Source: Nocardioides immobilis
GTDB lineage: Bacteria > Actinomycetota > Actinomycetes > Propionibacteriales > Nocardioidaceae
Assembly (NCBI RefSeq): GCF_003515065.1
Contig: NZ_QXGH01000017.1
Location: 1-64,000 of the forward strand
Direction of reading: 5' to 3'
Length of the DNA stretch: 64,000 nucleotides
Below the pieces are notes generated by a model. The model worked only from the letters and a program-made list of their open reading frames with translations, ran no database searches and was not told the origin of the DNA. This document shows, piece after piece, positions 40,184-49,939 of the stretch. The position numbers were made by a program, and so were the translations under genes. Every line of letters starts with the position of its first letter. Positions within the stretch are counted from its first letter, which is position 1.

Positions 40184-41266
40184 TCACTCGCCCTTGATGA
40201 AGGCCTCGAGCTGGGCGCGGCCCTCGGTGTCCTCGATCTGCACCGGCGGCGACTTCATCAGGTACGCCGACGCGGGGATGATCGGGCCTCCGACGCCACG
40301 GTCCTTCGCGATCTTCGCGGCCCGGACGGCGTCGATGATGATGCCGGCGGAGTTGGGGGAGTCCCAGACCTCGAGCTTGTACTCCAGGTTGAGCGGGACG
40401 TCACCGAACGCGCGGCCCTCGAGCCGGACGTAGGCCCACTTGCGGTCGTCGAGCCACGCGACGTAGTCGGACGGCCCGATGTGGACGTTGCGGGAGTCGG
40501 TCAGGCCGGACAGCTCGCCGGTGAGGTTCGACGTGACGGCTTGCGTCTTCGAGACCTTCTTGGACTCCAGGCGCTCACGCTCGAGCATGTTCTTGAAGTC
40601 CATGTTGCCGCCGACGTTGAGCTGGTAGGTGCGGTCGAGGGCGACGCCGCGGTCCTCGAACAGCTTCGCCATGACCCGGTGGGTGATGGTCGCGCCGACC
40701 TGGGACTTGATGTCGTCGCCGACGATCGGGACGCCCGCGTCCTCGAACTTCTTGGCCCACACGGGGTCGGAGGCGATGAAGACGGGGAGCGCGTTGACGA
40801 AGGCCACGCCGGCGTCGATCGCGCACTGGGCGTAGAACTTGTCGGCCTCCTCGGAGCCCACCGGGAGGTAGGAGACGAGGACGTCGGCGCCGGTGTCCTT
40901 GAGGACCTGCACGACGTCGACCGGGTGGGCCGTCGACTCGTCGATGGTCATCCGGTAGTACTTGCCGAGACCGTCCATGGTCGGGCCGCGCTGCACCTCG
41001 ACGCCGAGCGTCGGGACGTCGGCGATCTTGATGGTGTTGTTCTCCGAGGCGTTGATCGCCTCGGACAGGTCCTTGCCGACCTTCTTGTCGTCGACGTCGA
41101 ACGCCGCGACGAACTCCACGTCGCTGACGTGGTAGTCACCGAACTGGACGTGCATGAGACCGGGGACCGTGCCGTTGGGGTCGGCGTCCCGGTAGTAGTG
41201 CACGCCCTGGATGAGCGACGTGGCGCAGTTGCCGACGCCGGCGATCGCTACTCGTACCGAACCCAT
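40184..41266 (-). CDS. ino1: Inositol-3-phosphate synthase
   Basis: This 360-residue enzyme converts glucose 6-phosphate to 1D-myo-inositol 3-phosphate using NAD+ as a recycled cofactor; in actinobacteria the product feeds phosphatidylinositol and mycothiol. The Rossmann motif is [39 protein letters not shown] and [29 protein letters not shown] carry the catalytic lysines and Asn. It follows the PadR gene by 27 bases, and control by that regulator is likely. Confidence 0.96.
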   Translation of the reverse strand: MGSVRVAIAGVGNCATSLIQGVHYYRDADPNGTVPGLMHVQFGDYHVSDVEFVAAFDVDDKKVGKDLSEAINASENNTIKIADVPTLGVEVQRGPTMDGLGKYYRMTIDESTAHPVDVVQVLKDTGADVLVSYLPVGSEEADKFYAQCAIDAGVAFVNALPVFIASDPVWAKKFEDAGVPIVGDDIKSQVGATITHRVMAKLFEDRGVALDRTYQLNVGGNMDFKNMLERERLESKKVSKTQAVTSNLTGELSGLTDSRNVHIGPSDYVAWLDDRKWAYVRLEGRAFGDVPLNLEYKLEVWDSPNSAGIIIDAVRAAKIAKDRGVGGPIIPASAYLMKSPPVQIEDTEGRAQLEAFIKGE

Positions 41267-41293
41267 GGGATCCCTCTCCTTGGCTTTCTTGCT

Positions 41294-41878
41294 TCAGTCG
41301 TTGTCAGTTGCTGCGGCTGCAGGCGGCAGGGGGGTGCCGCGCTCAGCGTTGATGAGGTCCGACAGCCACCGGACCTCGCGTTCGACGGACTCGACGCCGT
41401 GCCGTTGCAGCTCGGTGGCGTAGCGGTCGACTTCCTTCTGGGTCATCGCGAGCTCCCGCTGCACCCGGTCGAGCCGCTCCTGGAGCCGCGAGCGGCGTCC
41501 CTCCAGCACTCGCAGCCGGATCTCCATGTCGGTCGACGAGAAGAACCGGAACCGGATGTCGAAGTTGCCGTCCTCCCACGCGGTGGGGCCGACCTCCGAC
41601 ATCAGCCGGTGGAACTCGGCGGTGCCCCGCTCGGTCACCTGGTAGGTGATCCGCGGCCGGCGGGAGGCCGTGGACCCCGGCGTCGAAGTTGCGGCGACCT
41701 CTTCGATGAGGTTGCCTCGGAGCATCTTCTTCAGCGCCGGGTAGAGCGAGCCGTAGGAGAGCAGGCGACCCCACCCGAGCATCAGGTTGAGTCGCTTGCG
41801 GAGCTCGTAGCCGTGCATGGGTCCCTCGTGCAGCAGTCCGAGGACTGCGAGCTCGATGGTGTCTCCACGGCGCGTCAC
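41294..41878 (-). CDS. PadR-family transcriptional regulator
   Basis: This 194-residue protein has the PadR winged helix: IELAVLGLLHEGPMHGYELRKRLNLMLGWGRLLSYGSLYPALKKMLRGNLIEEV and a C-terminal helical domain (RVLEGRRSRLQERLDRVQRELAMTQKEVDRYATELQRHG) for dimerisation. GTG 41878 is chosen because VTRRGDTIELAVLG matches the usual start and a palindrome lies 7 bases upstream; longer frames are not family-like. It precedes ino1 in the same direction, as in Streptomyces and Mycobacterium relatives. Confidence 0.88.
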   Translation of the reverse strand: MTRRGDTIELAVLGLLHEGPMHGYELRKRLNLMLGWGRLLSYGSLYPALKKMLRGNLIEEVAATSTPGSTASRRPRITYQVTERGTAEFHRLMSEVGPTAWEDGNFDIRFRFFSSTDMEIRLRVLEGRRSRLQERLDRVQRELAMTQKEVDRYATELQRHGVESVEREVRWLSDLINAERGTPLPPAAAATDND

Positions 41879-41884
41879 CCGACC

Positions 41885-41897
41885 TATCGTAGCGATA
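41885..41897. promoter_or_regulatory. Putative PadR operator
   Basis: TATCG-TAG-CGATA, a perfect 5-bp inverted repeat extended by ATAT on the right, lies 7 bases before the PadR start. Similar TATCG/CGATA sites are known for PadR-type regulators, so autoregulation is likely; it also sits upstream of the PBP gene on the other strand. Confidence 0.45.
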
Positions 41898-42030
41898 TAT
41901 CCGCGGAATCTGAACATCCGATGGATCGGCAGTGGCGAATCGGTGCGCCGTACGCCGGGTGCGTACCCTGATCTGCGGCATGTCGGGTACCACCGACGCA
42001 CCCCCCGTTGCACATGAGTGAGGCAGGACG

Positions 42031-44283
42031 TTGGCCGACGGCAAGCGCAAGGCAGGCACGACTTCTGAACCGACCACGTGGAAGCGACGGCTGCGGAAGG
42101 TGGCCAAGTGGGGGTCGATCAGCGGTCTCGTGATGGTGCTGATCTTCAGCGTGCTCTTCTTCGTCGCCTACCGGTCGATCGACATCCCCAGCCCGAACTC
42201 GGACTTCACCACCCAGACGACGCACGTCTACTACTCCGACGGCAAGACCGACCTCGGCCAGTTCGCCATCCAGGACCGGACCCCGATCGACCTCGAGGAG
42301 ATGCCGGAGACGCTGAAGGACGCGGTCGTCGCGGCCGAGGACCAGTCGTTCTGGACCAACGAGGGCATCGACCCCAAGGGCATCCTGCGCGCGGCGTTCA
42401 GCAACGCCTCCGGCGGGGTCACCCAGGGCGCGTCCACCATCACCCAGCAGTACGTCAAGGTCCTCTACCTCACCCAGGAGCGCTCCTGGAAGCGGAAGGC
42501 CAAGGAAGCGATCCTGTCGCTCAAGGTCGAGAACCAGCTCTCCAAGGAGGAGGTCCTCGAGGGCTACCTCAACACCATCTACTTCGGGCGGGGGGCGTAC
42601 GGCGTACAAGCGGCCTCGCAGGCGTACTTCGACGTCGACGCCAAGGACCTCGACCTCAAGCAGAGCGCCGTGCTCGCCGCGGTCCTCAACAACCCCAACA
42701 ACCTCGACCCCGCCAACGGCAAGGCCGCCAAGCAGGAGCTCAAGGAGCGATACCAGTACGTCATCAACGCGATGGTCGACATGGATGAGATCGACAGCGA
42801 CCAGGGCAACCGCGCCTACCGCAGGCTCCCGCAGTTCCCCCCGGTCGAGTCCGAGGACTCGTACGGCGGTCAGCGGGGTCACGTGCTCCAGATGGTCAAG
42901 AAGGAGCTCATCCGCCTCGGCTTCAGCGAGCAGGAGATCAGCGGCGGCGGGCTCGAGGTGACGACCACGTTCACCGAGAAGGCGATGAAGGCGGCCGAGA
43001 ACGGCATGAAGGCGGTCCGGCCCGACGGCTACGGCTACAAGGAGCTCCACGTCGGCATCGCCACCGTCGAGCCCGGCACCGGAGCGGTGCGCGGCATCTA
43101 CGGCGGCCAGGACTACCTCGAGTCGCAGCTGAACTGGGCCGTCGCTGGTGGCCAGGCCGGCTCGACGTTCAAGCCGTTCGCGCTGGCGGCGGGCATCAAG
43201 GACGGCTTCTCCCTCAAGGACACCTTCGACGGGAACTCGCCCTTCACGGTGGACGCCAGCTACGCACCCGAGAACCAGGGCGACGAGGACTACGGCCGGG
43301 TCAACCTGATCACGGCGACCGAGCTCTCCGTCAACACCGCCTTCATCGACCTCACGACCTCGATGGAGGACGGCCCGCAGAAGATCGTCGACACCGCGGT
43401 CGACATGGGGATCCCGCCCGCCGAGACGCCCAACGACCCGTGGGGCTTCCCGACGTACTCGAACGGTCTCCAGGCCAACGTCCAGGTCCCGCTCGGCTCG
43501 CAGACGGTGAGCCCGATCAACATGGCCAACGGCTACGCGACCATCGCCAACGGCGGGGTGGCGGCCGAGCCGTTCATCATCGAGAAGGTCGTCGACCAGA
43601 ACGGCGTCGAGCGCTACGACCACAAGGTCCAGGACCACCGGGCTCTCACTGAGGACATCGCAGCGGATGTCTCCTACGCGATGCAGCAGGTCGTCGCGAC
43701 CGGCACCGGCGCGGACGCGATGAGTGGCTTCGCCTGGCCCGCTGCGGGCAAGACCGGGACGGCGACGAAGACCGGCGGAGCGGTGTCGTCGGCCTGGTAC
43801 GCCGGCTTCACGGCTCAGTTCGCGACCGCCGTGGTCTATCTCCGCGGCGACGGCACCGGCCAGCTCGACGGCTGGCTGCCGACGTTCTACGGCGGTGACT
43901 ACCCGGCCGACACCTGGCGCGCGGTCATGGACCAGGTGATGGAGGGCGAGGAGCCGATCGAGTTCCCCGAGCCGGCGTACGTCGACGGCGAGGCGCCGGA
44001 GACCGGCCACGAGCCGTACACCCCGCCCCCGCCGCCTCCGACGAAGACCAAGGAGACCGAGGAGCCGGAGACCTCGGAGCCGACGGACGAGCCGACGACC
44101 TCGGAGCCTCCGACGACGCAGCCCCCGACCACGGACCCGACGCAACCGACGGGTCCCACGCTTCCGACGGACCCGACGGACCCGACGGACCCGACGGGTC
44201 CGACCGACCCCGAGACCACCCGATCGGGCCAGGGCGGCGGCGGACGCCCTCGCTCGGCAGGCCGGCGCGCCCCGCGCGGATGA
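42031..44283 (+). CDS. Bifunctional penicillin-binding protein (transglycosylase/transpeptidase)
   Basis: This 750-residue class A PBP polymerises and cross-links peptidoglycan. One N-terminal membrane helix (about 30-50) is followed by the GT51 domain with EDQSFWTNEGID (catalytic Glu) and TQGASTITQQYVK, then the transpeptidase with active-site Ser in GSTFKPF, SVN in ELSVNTAF, and KTGTAT. It ends in a proline/threonine tail (about 660-750). Part of the tail is a 9-bp DNA repeat of GACCCGACG type near 44165-44205 coding Pro-Thr-Asp repeats. TTG 42031 matches the family start. Confidence 0.93.
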   Translation: MADGKRKAGTTSEPTTWKRRLRKVAKWGSISGLVMVLIFSVLFFVAYRSIDIPSPNSDFTTQTTHVYYSDGKTDLGQFAIQDRTPIDLEEMPETLKDAVVAAEDQSFWTNEGIDPKGILRAAFSNASGGVTQGASTITQQYVKVLYLTQERSWKRKAKEAILSLKVENQLSKEEVLEGYLNTIYFGRGAYGVQAASQAYFDVDAKDLDLKQSAVLAAVLNNPNNLDPANGKAAKQELKERYQYVINAMVDMDEIDSDQGNRAYRRLPQFPPVESEDSYGGQRGHVLQMVKKELIRLGFSEQEISGGGLEVTTTFTEKAMKAAENGMKAVRPDGYGYKELHVGIATVEPGTGAVRGIYGGQDYLESQLNWAVAGGQAGSTFKPFALAAGIKDGFSLKDTFDGNSPFTVDASYAPENQGDEDYGRVNLITATELSVNTAFIDLTTSMEDGPQKIVDTAVDMGIPPAETPNDPWGFPTYSNGLQANVQVPLGSQTVSPINMANGYATIANGGVAAEPFIIEKVVDQNGVERYDHKVQDHRALTEDIAADVSYAMQQVVATGTGADAMSGFAWPAAGKTGTATKTGGAVSSAWYAGFTAQFATAVVYLRGDGTGQLDGWLPTFYGGDYPADTWRAVMDQVMEGEEPIEFPEPAYVDGEAPETGHEPYTPPPPPPTKTKETEEPETSEPTDEPTTSEPPTTQPPTTDPTQPTGPTLPTDPTDPTDPTGPTDPETTRSGQGGGGRPRSAGRRAPRG

Positions 44284-44290
44284 CGGTCGG

Positions 44291-45769
44291 ATGACCCACG
44301 TCCACCCGACCCGGGACGACCGGGTCGTCGCCGCCGTCAGCGAGTCCGTCGGCGGACCGGTGGGCGAGCACGCGCGGCCGCACCCGTGGTGGACCCCGGC
44401 CCGGGTGCTGCTCCTGCTGACCGCGATCGTGTTCGTGCTCGGCATGGTGCAGAAGGCGCCGTGCTCGCTGGCCGAGGGCAAGGACCAGCAGTGGGTCTAC
44501 TCCCACATGTGCTACACCGACCTCCGGCCGCTCTACGTGCCGCGCGGCCTGGCCGAGCTGTCGTGGCCCTACTCCGATGACGAGGAGACCCGCGACCGTT
44601 ACGAGGTGATGGAGTACCCGGTCGGCATCTCCTACTGGGCCTACGGCACGGCTTGGCTGACCCAGACCCTCAACGGCAGCCCGGACCGCGACGAGCGCTC
44701 CGACCAGCCCGTCAGCGACCTCCATGCGTCCGACGAGGTCGACGACGAGCTCACCATCTTCGTGCTGGTCAACGCGGTCGGCTTCGCCGCGCTCGCCCTG
44801 CTGTCGGTGTGGCTGCTGTCGAAGGTCGATCGCCAGCGGCCGTGGGACGCGGCCGCGTTCGCGCTGTCCCCGACCCTGATCCTGACCGGGCTCATCAACT
44901 GGGACCTGATCGCGGTCGCGCTCGTCGCCGGCGCGCTCTTCGCGTGGTCCCGCGACAGACCGGTGCTGACCGGCGTGCTGATCGGTCTCGGTACGGCGGC
45001 CAAGCTCTACCCGCTGTTCCTCCTCGGCGGCCTGCTCATCATCTGCATCCGGCAGCGGAGGTACGGCGCGTTCGCGCTGGCCACCGTCTGGGCGGCGGTC
45101 GTCTGGGCGGTGGTCAACCTGCCCGCCTACCTCAGCGGACCCGACGAGTGGAAGGTCTTCTGGTCGTTCAACGCCGACCGCGGCGCCGACCTCGGGTCGG
45201 TGTGGCTGATCGTCGACCAGCTCTGCGACAAGGGCGTCGCGGTCGACACGATCAACGACGTGTCGTGGCTCTTCTTCGGCGCTTGGTGCGCGGCCGTCCT
45301 GGTGATCGGGCTGCTGGCCGGTCGCCGTACCGGCCACGTCCCGCGGCTGGCCCAGCTCGGCTTCCTGGTCGTGGTCGGGTTCCTGCTCGTCAACAAGGTC
45401 TACTCGCCGCAGTACGTCCTGTGGCTGCTGCCGCTCGCGGTGCTGGCGCGGCCGCGCTGGCGCGACCAGATCATCTGGCAGGCCGGCGAGGTCTTCTACT
45501 TCTGCACGGTGTGGTGGTACCTCGGCGGTTACCTGCAGCCGGCGGGCGGCGGTGACGTCGGCTTCTACTGGGTCGGCATCGTGGTGCGGATCCTCTGCGA
45601 GCTCTACCTGGTGGTGCTGGTGGTCCGCGACCTGTTCCTGCCGCGCCACGACCCGGCGGGCGAGCGCCCCGAGCTAGCTGATGTCGATCCGGTCGAAGGT
45701 GGTCGCGGTGTAGCGGACCCGGACGTCGATCCGGTCGCCCACGGCCGGCACGCGGGCGCCGTTCGGTAG
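44291..45769 (+). CDS. GT87-family glycosyltransferase, membrane
   Basis: This 492-residue polytopic protein has about 10 hydrophobic helices and a large loop after the first helix with DDEETRDRYEVMEYPVGISYW. The E-Y-P-V/P motif is typical of DUF2029/GT87 alpha-mannosyltransferases that use polyprenyl-phosphate mannose. It starts 7 bases after the PBP gene and is probably co-transcribed. The final about 32 residues overlap the convergent alanine racemase-like gene by 96 bases, which is unusual; the frame simply continues to its first stop. Confidence 0.8.
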   Translation: MTHVHPTRDDRVVAAVSESVGGPVGEHARPHPWWTPARVLLLLTAIVFVLGMVQKAPCSLAEGKDQQWVYSHMCYTDLRPLYVPRGLAELSWPYSDDEETRDRYEVMEYPVGISYWAYGTAWLTQTLNGSPDRDERSDQPVSDLHASDEVDDELTIFVLVNAVGFAALALLSVWLLSKVDRQRPWDAAAFALSPTLILTGLINWDLIAVALVAGALFAWSRDRPVLTGVLIGLGTAAKLYPLFLLGGLLIICIRQRRYGAFALATVWAAVVWAVVNLPAYLSGPDEWKVFWSFNADRGADLGSVWLIVDQLCDKGVAVDTINDVSWLFFGAWCAAVLVIGLLAGRRTGHVPRLAQLGFLVVVGFLLVNKVYSPQYVLWLLPLAVLARPRWRDQIIWQAGEVFYFCTVWWYLGGYLQPAGGGDVGFYWVGIVVRILCELYLVVLVVRDLFLPRHDPAGERPELADVDPVEGGRGVADPDVDPVAHGRHAGAVR

Positions 45770-46747
45770 GAACAGCATCGACGCCTGCATGTGCGGCGGC
45801 TCGGCGAAGAGCCGCTGCTTGCCGTCGATGGAGTACGGCGACCGCACGAAGCCGACCGCGTCCAGGCCGCCCCTCGCCAGCGTGGCGGCCCGGGCCTTGA
45901 TCGACTGGTCCCCGGTCGGCGCCTCGAGCCCGATCCCGTGCGCGGTGCCGCCGCTGACGACGAGCAGGTGGCCGGACTTCGGGGCGGTGCGGGCCCGGTA
46001 GCCGAAGATGTCGCCGCGCTCGACGGGGTGCACGTCGAGGACCGTCGCCGTCACGTGGAGCGCGCCCCGGTCGCCGAGCCAGAGCTGGGTGCCGATGCGG
46101 GGGCGGACGGTGAAGTCGCCGTACTGCTCGCACAGGCTGGTGAGCTCGCCGTCGGTCAGGTGGCTGACCCAGACGGTGTCCTTGCCCTGCTTGGGGACCG
46201 CGGCGGCGACGTAGTCGTTGAGCAGCCGGCCGACCTCGCCGAGGTGGTTGCCCTGCGCGAGCGGGAGGTGGAGGGCGACGCCCTCGAGCCGGCCGTCGGG
46301 GTGGCGGCGCAGCACCTCGCCGGCCTCCCACAGCTCACGGCCCGACATGCCGTGGCGCTGCATGCTGGTCATGCGCTCGAGGACGATCCGCGCCGTCGGG
46401 GCCAGGGCGAGCAGCTGCTCGAGGTCGACCAGGCGGCTGACGGTGTGGATGACCCGGTTCGTCAGCTTGGGGTCGAACGGCGGGACGAACGGGCGCCACG
46501 GCGTCAGCACCAGGATGTCGCCGTCCCAGCGCGAGGCGACCTCGGGGATCTCGTCGTACGTGCCGACCGCGAGGGTGGTCACGTCGTGGCCGCGGTCGCG
46601 CAGCCACTGGGCCTTGCGGGCCAGCCGGCCGAGCGTGAACCCGTAGCCGTTGCCCTTGGCGACCGGCACGATGCCCGGGTGGCCGTCGGCGACGGACTCC
46701 AGGTGAGCCCGCCAGCGCGGGCCGTCGACGCTCAGGGTCAGGCTCAT
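45674..46747 (-). CDS. Alanine racemase-like PLP enzyme
   Basis: This 357-residue protein has the PLP-lysine motif VPVAKGNGYGFTLGRLA of the alanine racemase fold. Family members beside femX-type genes are typical in actinobacteria (SCO3903-like neighbourhood by recall), but this is shorter than Alr and lacks several Alr landmarks, so it may not racemise free alanine. It is transcribed after FemX, 13 bases apart. Likely role: supply or modification of cell-wall amino acids. Confidence 0.75.
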   Translation of the reverse strand: MSLTLSVDGPRWRAHLESVADGHPGIVPVAKGNGYGFTLGRLARKAQWLRDRGHDVTTLAVGTYDEIPEVASRWDGDILVLTPWRPFVPPFDPKLTNRVIHTVSRLVDLEQLLALAPTARIVLERMTSMQRHGMSGRELWEAGEVLRRHPDGRLEGVALHLPLAQGNHLGEVGRLLNDYVAAAVPKQGKDTVWVSHLTDGELTSLCEQYGDFTVRPRIGTQLWLGDRGALHVTATVLDVHPVERGDIFGYRARTAPKSGHLLVVSGGTAHGIGLEAPTGDQSIKARAATLARGGLDAVGFVRSPYSIDGKQRLFAEPPHMQASMLFLPNGARVPAVGDRIDVRVRYTATTFDRIDIS

Positions 46748-46760
46748 CTGCCAGCCTCCG

Positions 46761-47909
46761 TCAGCGCCGCGCGAGGTAGATCTGGAAGGCCTTGTAGAGC
46801 ACCCGGTTGATCGGCAGGTCCCACTCCCCGGCGTACTCGACGGCCTCGCCGCCGGTGCCGACCTTGAACTGGATCAGCCCGACATGGGAGTCGTCGGCGT
46901 CGAGGGTGTCGGTGATGCCCCGCAGGTCGTAGACGGTGGCGCCGGCGGCGAGGGCGTCGCGGATCATCGCCCACTGCACCGCGTTGGAGCCGCGCACGTC
47001 GCGCTTCTCGGTCGAGGAGGCGCCGTAGGAGTACCACGAGTGCTGGCCGACGCGGACCGCGAGCGTCGCGGCGACCAGGTCGCCCTGGTGGCGGGCCAGC
47101 CACACCTTGAGCTCACTGACGGGCTCGGCGGATCCTTCGGGGTTGAGCGCGTCGTACATGACCTCGAAGTAGTGCAGCGGGCGCGGCGTGAAGTGGTCGC
47201 GCTCAGCGGTGTGGACGTAGAGGTCGTGGAAGGCCTTGAGGTCGTCCTTGGTGCCGACCGAGACCTCGACGCCCTCCTTGGCGGCCTTCTTGATGTTGCG
47301 GCGCCAGAGCTGGTTCATGGTCTTGAGGAGGGACTCCTCGGTGTGCCCATGTGTCCCAGTGCCGTCGGTCCAGGTCAACGGGATCTGGTAGACGAACTGC
47401 GGCTGGCCCGCGGCGAAGCCGCCCTCGGCCGCCTGGTGGCGCCAGCCGAGCTCGTGCAGCTGCGCGACGACCCGGGCACCCGCAGCGGAGCGGTCGAGCG
47501 GCGGCACCTGGCCGAGACGTCGTACGTCGGGGTCGGCGATGCCGTCCTTGATCTGGGCCGCCGACCAGCGACGGGTGACGACCGGAGGCCCGATCCGTAC
47601 GGCGAACGCGCCCTGTCCCTTGACGTGGCGCGCCAGCGGGCCGAGCCAGTCGCCCAGCCGGTCGGTCGACCAGTCGATGACCGGCCCCTCGGGCAGGTAG
47701 GCGAGATAGCGGTTCAGCTTCGGCAGCTTGCGGTAGAGCACCAGCGCCGCGCCGACGGTCTGGCCGGAGTCGTCGACCCACGCGAGGTGCTCGGCCCGCC
47801 ACTCGGCCTTGACCTTCGCCCAACCGGGCGTCTGGAGGAAGCTGGCCGTCGGGAGGGTGGCGAGGTAGTCGCGGTGCTCGTCGGCTGAGATCACCCGCAT
47901 GCTCGGCAT
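46761..47909 (-). CDS. femX: FemX-like lipid II amino-acyltransferase
   Basis: This 382-residue GNAT-fold Fem protein (two tandem GNAT-like halves) transfers an amino acid from tRNA to the stem peptide of lipid II. Landmarks include SFLQTPGWAKVKAEW, ALVLYRKLPKLNRYLAYLPEGPVIDW, the coiled-coil-like arm near LLKTMNQLWRRNIKKAAKEGVEVSVG and the final GLIQFKVGTGGEAVEYAGEWDLPINRVLYKAFQIYL. The resemblance is to Streptomyces FemX (SCO3904). The residue added, probably glycine, cannot be read from sequence. Confidence 0.88.
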   Translation of the reverse strand: MPSMRVISADEHRDYLATLPTASFLQTPGWAKVKAEWRAEHLAWVDDSGQTVGAALVLYRKLPKLNRYLAYLPEGPVIDWSTDRLGDWLGPLARHVKGQGAFAVRIGPPVVTRRWSAAQIKDGIADPDVRRLGQVPPLDRSAAGARVVAQLHELGWRHQAAEGGFAAGQPQFVYQIPLTWTDGTGTHGHTEESLLKTMNQLWRRNIKKAAKEGVEVSVGTKDDLKAFHDLYVHTAERDHFTPRPLHYFEVMYDALNPEGSAEPVSELKVWLARHQGDLVAATLAVRVGQHSWYSYGASSTEKRDVRGSNAVQWAMIRDALAAGATVYDLRGITDTLDADDSHVGLIQFKVGTGGEAVEYAGEWDLPINRVLYKAFQIYLARR

Positions 47910-47940
47910 GACGTCAGGCTAGCGGGGGTGCAGGTTCGGG

Positions 47941-48747
47941 CTACACCCGCTCGCGGAGCCAGGCGGTGTCGGCGACGTGTGCTGCGGCCGGGCCCGGCGT
48001 CTCGAGGACCACCGGCGCACCGGCGTCGCGGACGATCTGCGCCAGCAGGTCGGGGTCGACCTGGCCATGGCCGAGGTTGGCGTGACGGTCGGCACCGGAA
48101 TCGAACGCGTCGCGGCTGTCGTTGCAGTGGACCAGGTCGATCCGGCCGGTGATCTTGCGGACGTCTTCGACGATCGTCTCCAGCGGGTTGCCGCCGGCGT
48201 GGGCGTGGCAGGTGTCGAGGCAGAAGCCCACCATGTCGGCGCCCTCGGTGCCGTCGATGGCCGCCCACACCCCCGCGATCCGGTCGAGGTAGCGGGTCAT
48301 CGCGTTGGTGCCGCCCGCGGTGTTCTCGATGAGCAGCGGGATCTTGATGTCGGTCGCCGCGACCGCCTTGCGCCAGTTGTCGAAGCCCTTGGCCGGGTCG
48401 TCGTCGTCCTGCACGTGGCCGCCGTGGACGATCAGGCCCTTGGCCCCGATCTCGGCAGCGGCGTCCATGTGCTGCTGGAGCAGCTTGCGGCCGGGGATCC
48501 GCTGACGGTTGTTGGTGGTGGCGACGTTGATCAGGTAGGGCGCGTGCACGTAGAGGTCGATCCCGGCGGCCTCGGCGTCGGCGCGCAACCCCTCGGCGCC
48601 GCCCTCGTAGGCCACGACCGGCCCCTTGAACGACTGCGGGTTGCCGAGGAAGAACTGCACCAGGGGCGCGTTGCGGGCCTTGGCCTCGGCGATCGGGTCG
48701 GTCTGCTCGACGTGGGCGCCGATCCTGATGGCACTGGTCTCGCTCAT
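47941..48747 (-). CDS. AP endonuclease family 2 / deoxyribonuclease IV-like TIM barrel
   Basis: This 268-residue protein is a TIM-barrel of the endonuclease IV/xylose isomerase-like clan: IRIGAHVEQTDPIAEA, YVHAPYLINVATTNNRQ, GLIVHGGHVQDDDDP, PLLIENTAGGTNAM, GFCLDTCHAHAGGNPL, DLVHCNDSRDAFDSGADRHANLGHGQVDPDLL and VVLETPG supply the expected metal ligands (His, His, Glu, Asp, His, His, Asp, Glu). It is expected to cut abasic sites in DNA, using three zinc ions. Gene order with femX is common in actinobacteria. Confidence 0.88.
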   Translation of the reverse strand: MSETSAIRIGAHVEQTDPIAEAKARNAPLVQFFLGNPQSFKGPVVAYEGGAEGLRADAEAAGIDLYVHAPYLINVATTNNRQRIPGRKLLQQHMDAAAEIGAKGLIVHGGHVQDDDDPAKGFDNWRKAVAATDIKIPLLIENTAGGTNAMTRYLDRIAGVWAAIDGTEGADMVGFCLDTCHAHAGGNPLETIVEDVRKITGRIDLVHCNDSRDAFDSGADRHANLGHGQVDPDLLAQIVRDAGAPVVLETPGPAAAHVADTAWLRERV

Positions 48748-48861
48748 GGCTCCACCCTAGGAGCCGGCACCGACGATTGGGCCGGCGCCGTACCTCGTTG
48801 TTAGCCTGTCTCGTCGCGCTGCTTCCATAGGGGGAGCTGATCGCGATTGCAGAGCCCTCCT

Positions 48862-48880
48862 GCCACGGAGAGTCCGTGGC
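48862..48880 (+). ncRNA. rpsF leader hairpin (S6:S18-type candidate)
   Basis: GCCACGGA (48862-48869) pairs with TCCGTGGC (48873-48880) around loop GAG, followed by CGCC and then the rpsF ribosome-binding site. Conserved leaders in front of rpsF-ssb-rpsR bind the S6:S18 protein pair to control the operon; the stem position fits, but I cannot confirm the protein-binding loop. Confidence 0.4.
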
Positions 48881-48909
48881 CGCCTAGTCCAGAGGAGGTG
48901 GAGACCGCT

Positions 48910-49194
48910 TTGCGTGCATACGAAGTCATGGTCATCCTCGACCCGAGCCTCGACGAGCGCACTGTTGAGCCGTCGCTCGACAAGTACCTCAACGTCGTCC
49001 GCAAGGACGGAGGCACCGTCGACAACGTCGACATCTGGGGCCGCCGGCGCCTTGCCTACGAGATCAAGAAGAACGCCGAGGGCATCTACGCCGTCATCAA
49101 CCTGACGGCCACGCCCGCGACGGTCGCCGAGTTCGACCGCCAGCTCGGTCTCAACGAGGCGATCCTGCGCACGAAGGTCCTGCGTCCCGCTTAG
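48910..49194 (+). CDS. rpsF: 30S ribosomal protein S6
   Basis: This 94-residue protein is full-length S6: [94 protein letters not shown], described here in segments of the usual alpha/beta ribosomal fold. It binds S18 in the 30S platform. TTG 48910 is preceded by GAGGAGGTG; the upstream open frame overlaps the leader hairpin. It opens rpsF-ssb-rpsR-rplI. Confidence 0.96.
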   Translation: MRAYEVMVILDPSLDERTVEPSLDKYLNVVRKDGGTVDNVDIWGRRRLAYEIKKNAEGIYAVINLTATPATVAEFDRQLGLNEAILRTKVLRPA

Positions 49195-49307
49195 TGAGCC
49201 GAGGGCGCTCGCCTGTGGACGAGACCTATCCAATGTCGGTAGGTCAGGACACGATGAGCGCCGACGCACGTCTTACTCACTGATCACGAACGCTAGGGAG
49301 ACCTGAA

Positions 49308-49871
49308 ATGGCAGGCGAGACCGTCATCACCGTCGTCGGCAACCTTGTCGACGACCCGGAGCTGCGCTTCACCCCGTCGGGTGCGGCCGTGGCGAACTTC
49401 CGGATCGCGTCGACGCCGCGCACCTTCGACAAGCAGTCCAACGAGTGGAAGGACGGCGACGCGCTGTTCCTCTCCTGCTCGGTGTGGCGGCAGGCCGCCG
49501 AGAACGTCGCGGAGTCCCTCCAGAAGGGGATGCGCGTCGTTGTCCAGGGCCGGCTGAAGTCGCGGCAGTACGAGACGCGCGAGGGTGAGAAGCGCACCGT
49601 GTTCGAGATCGAGGTCGAGGAAGTCGGCCCGTCCCTCAAGTACGCGACGGCCAAGGTCACCCGCGCTGCCCGCTCCGGCGGCGGCGGTGGTTACAGCGGC
49701 AACCAGGGCGGCGGTTACAGCAACCAGGGCGGCGGCGGCGCACCCGCTGCCGACCCGTGGGCCTCGTCCGGCCCGGCCGGCAGCCCGCAGGGCGCCGGCC
49801 AGGGCGGTGGCGCTCCTGCAGGCGACCCGTGGGGAGCCCCGGGCGTCGGCAGCGACGAACCGCCCTTCTGA
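49308..49871 (+). CDS. ssb: Single-stranded DNA-binding protein
   Basis: This 187-residue protein has an N-terminal OB fold ([31 protein letters not shown] ... [15 protein letters not shown], about 1-105), a glycine/asparagine/glutamine-rich flexible linker ([20 protein letters not shown]) and the acidic tail GSDEPPF that docks repair and replication partners. ATG 49308 follows GGAGAC. It coats single-stranded DNA. Position between rpsF and rpsR is standard. Confidence 0.97.
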   Translation: MAGETVITVVGNLVDDPELRFTPSGAAVANFRIASTPRTFDKQSNEWKDGDALFLSCSVWRQAAENVAESLQKGMRVVVQGRLKSRQYETREGEKRTVFEIEVEEVGPSLKYATAKVTRAARSGGGGGYSGNQGGGYSNQGGGGAPAADPWASSGPAGSPQGAGQGGGAPAGDPWGAPGVGSDEPPF

Positions 49872-49939
49872 TACATCAACCAACAACCATTCCGCCCCCG
49901 TTCGACTGACGCGGGCGGGCTCTGAGGAGGAGCACCACA

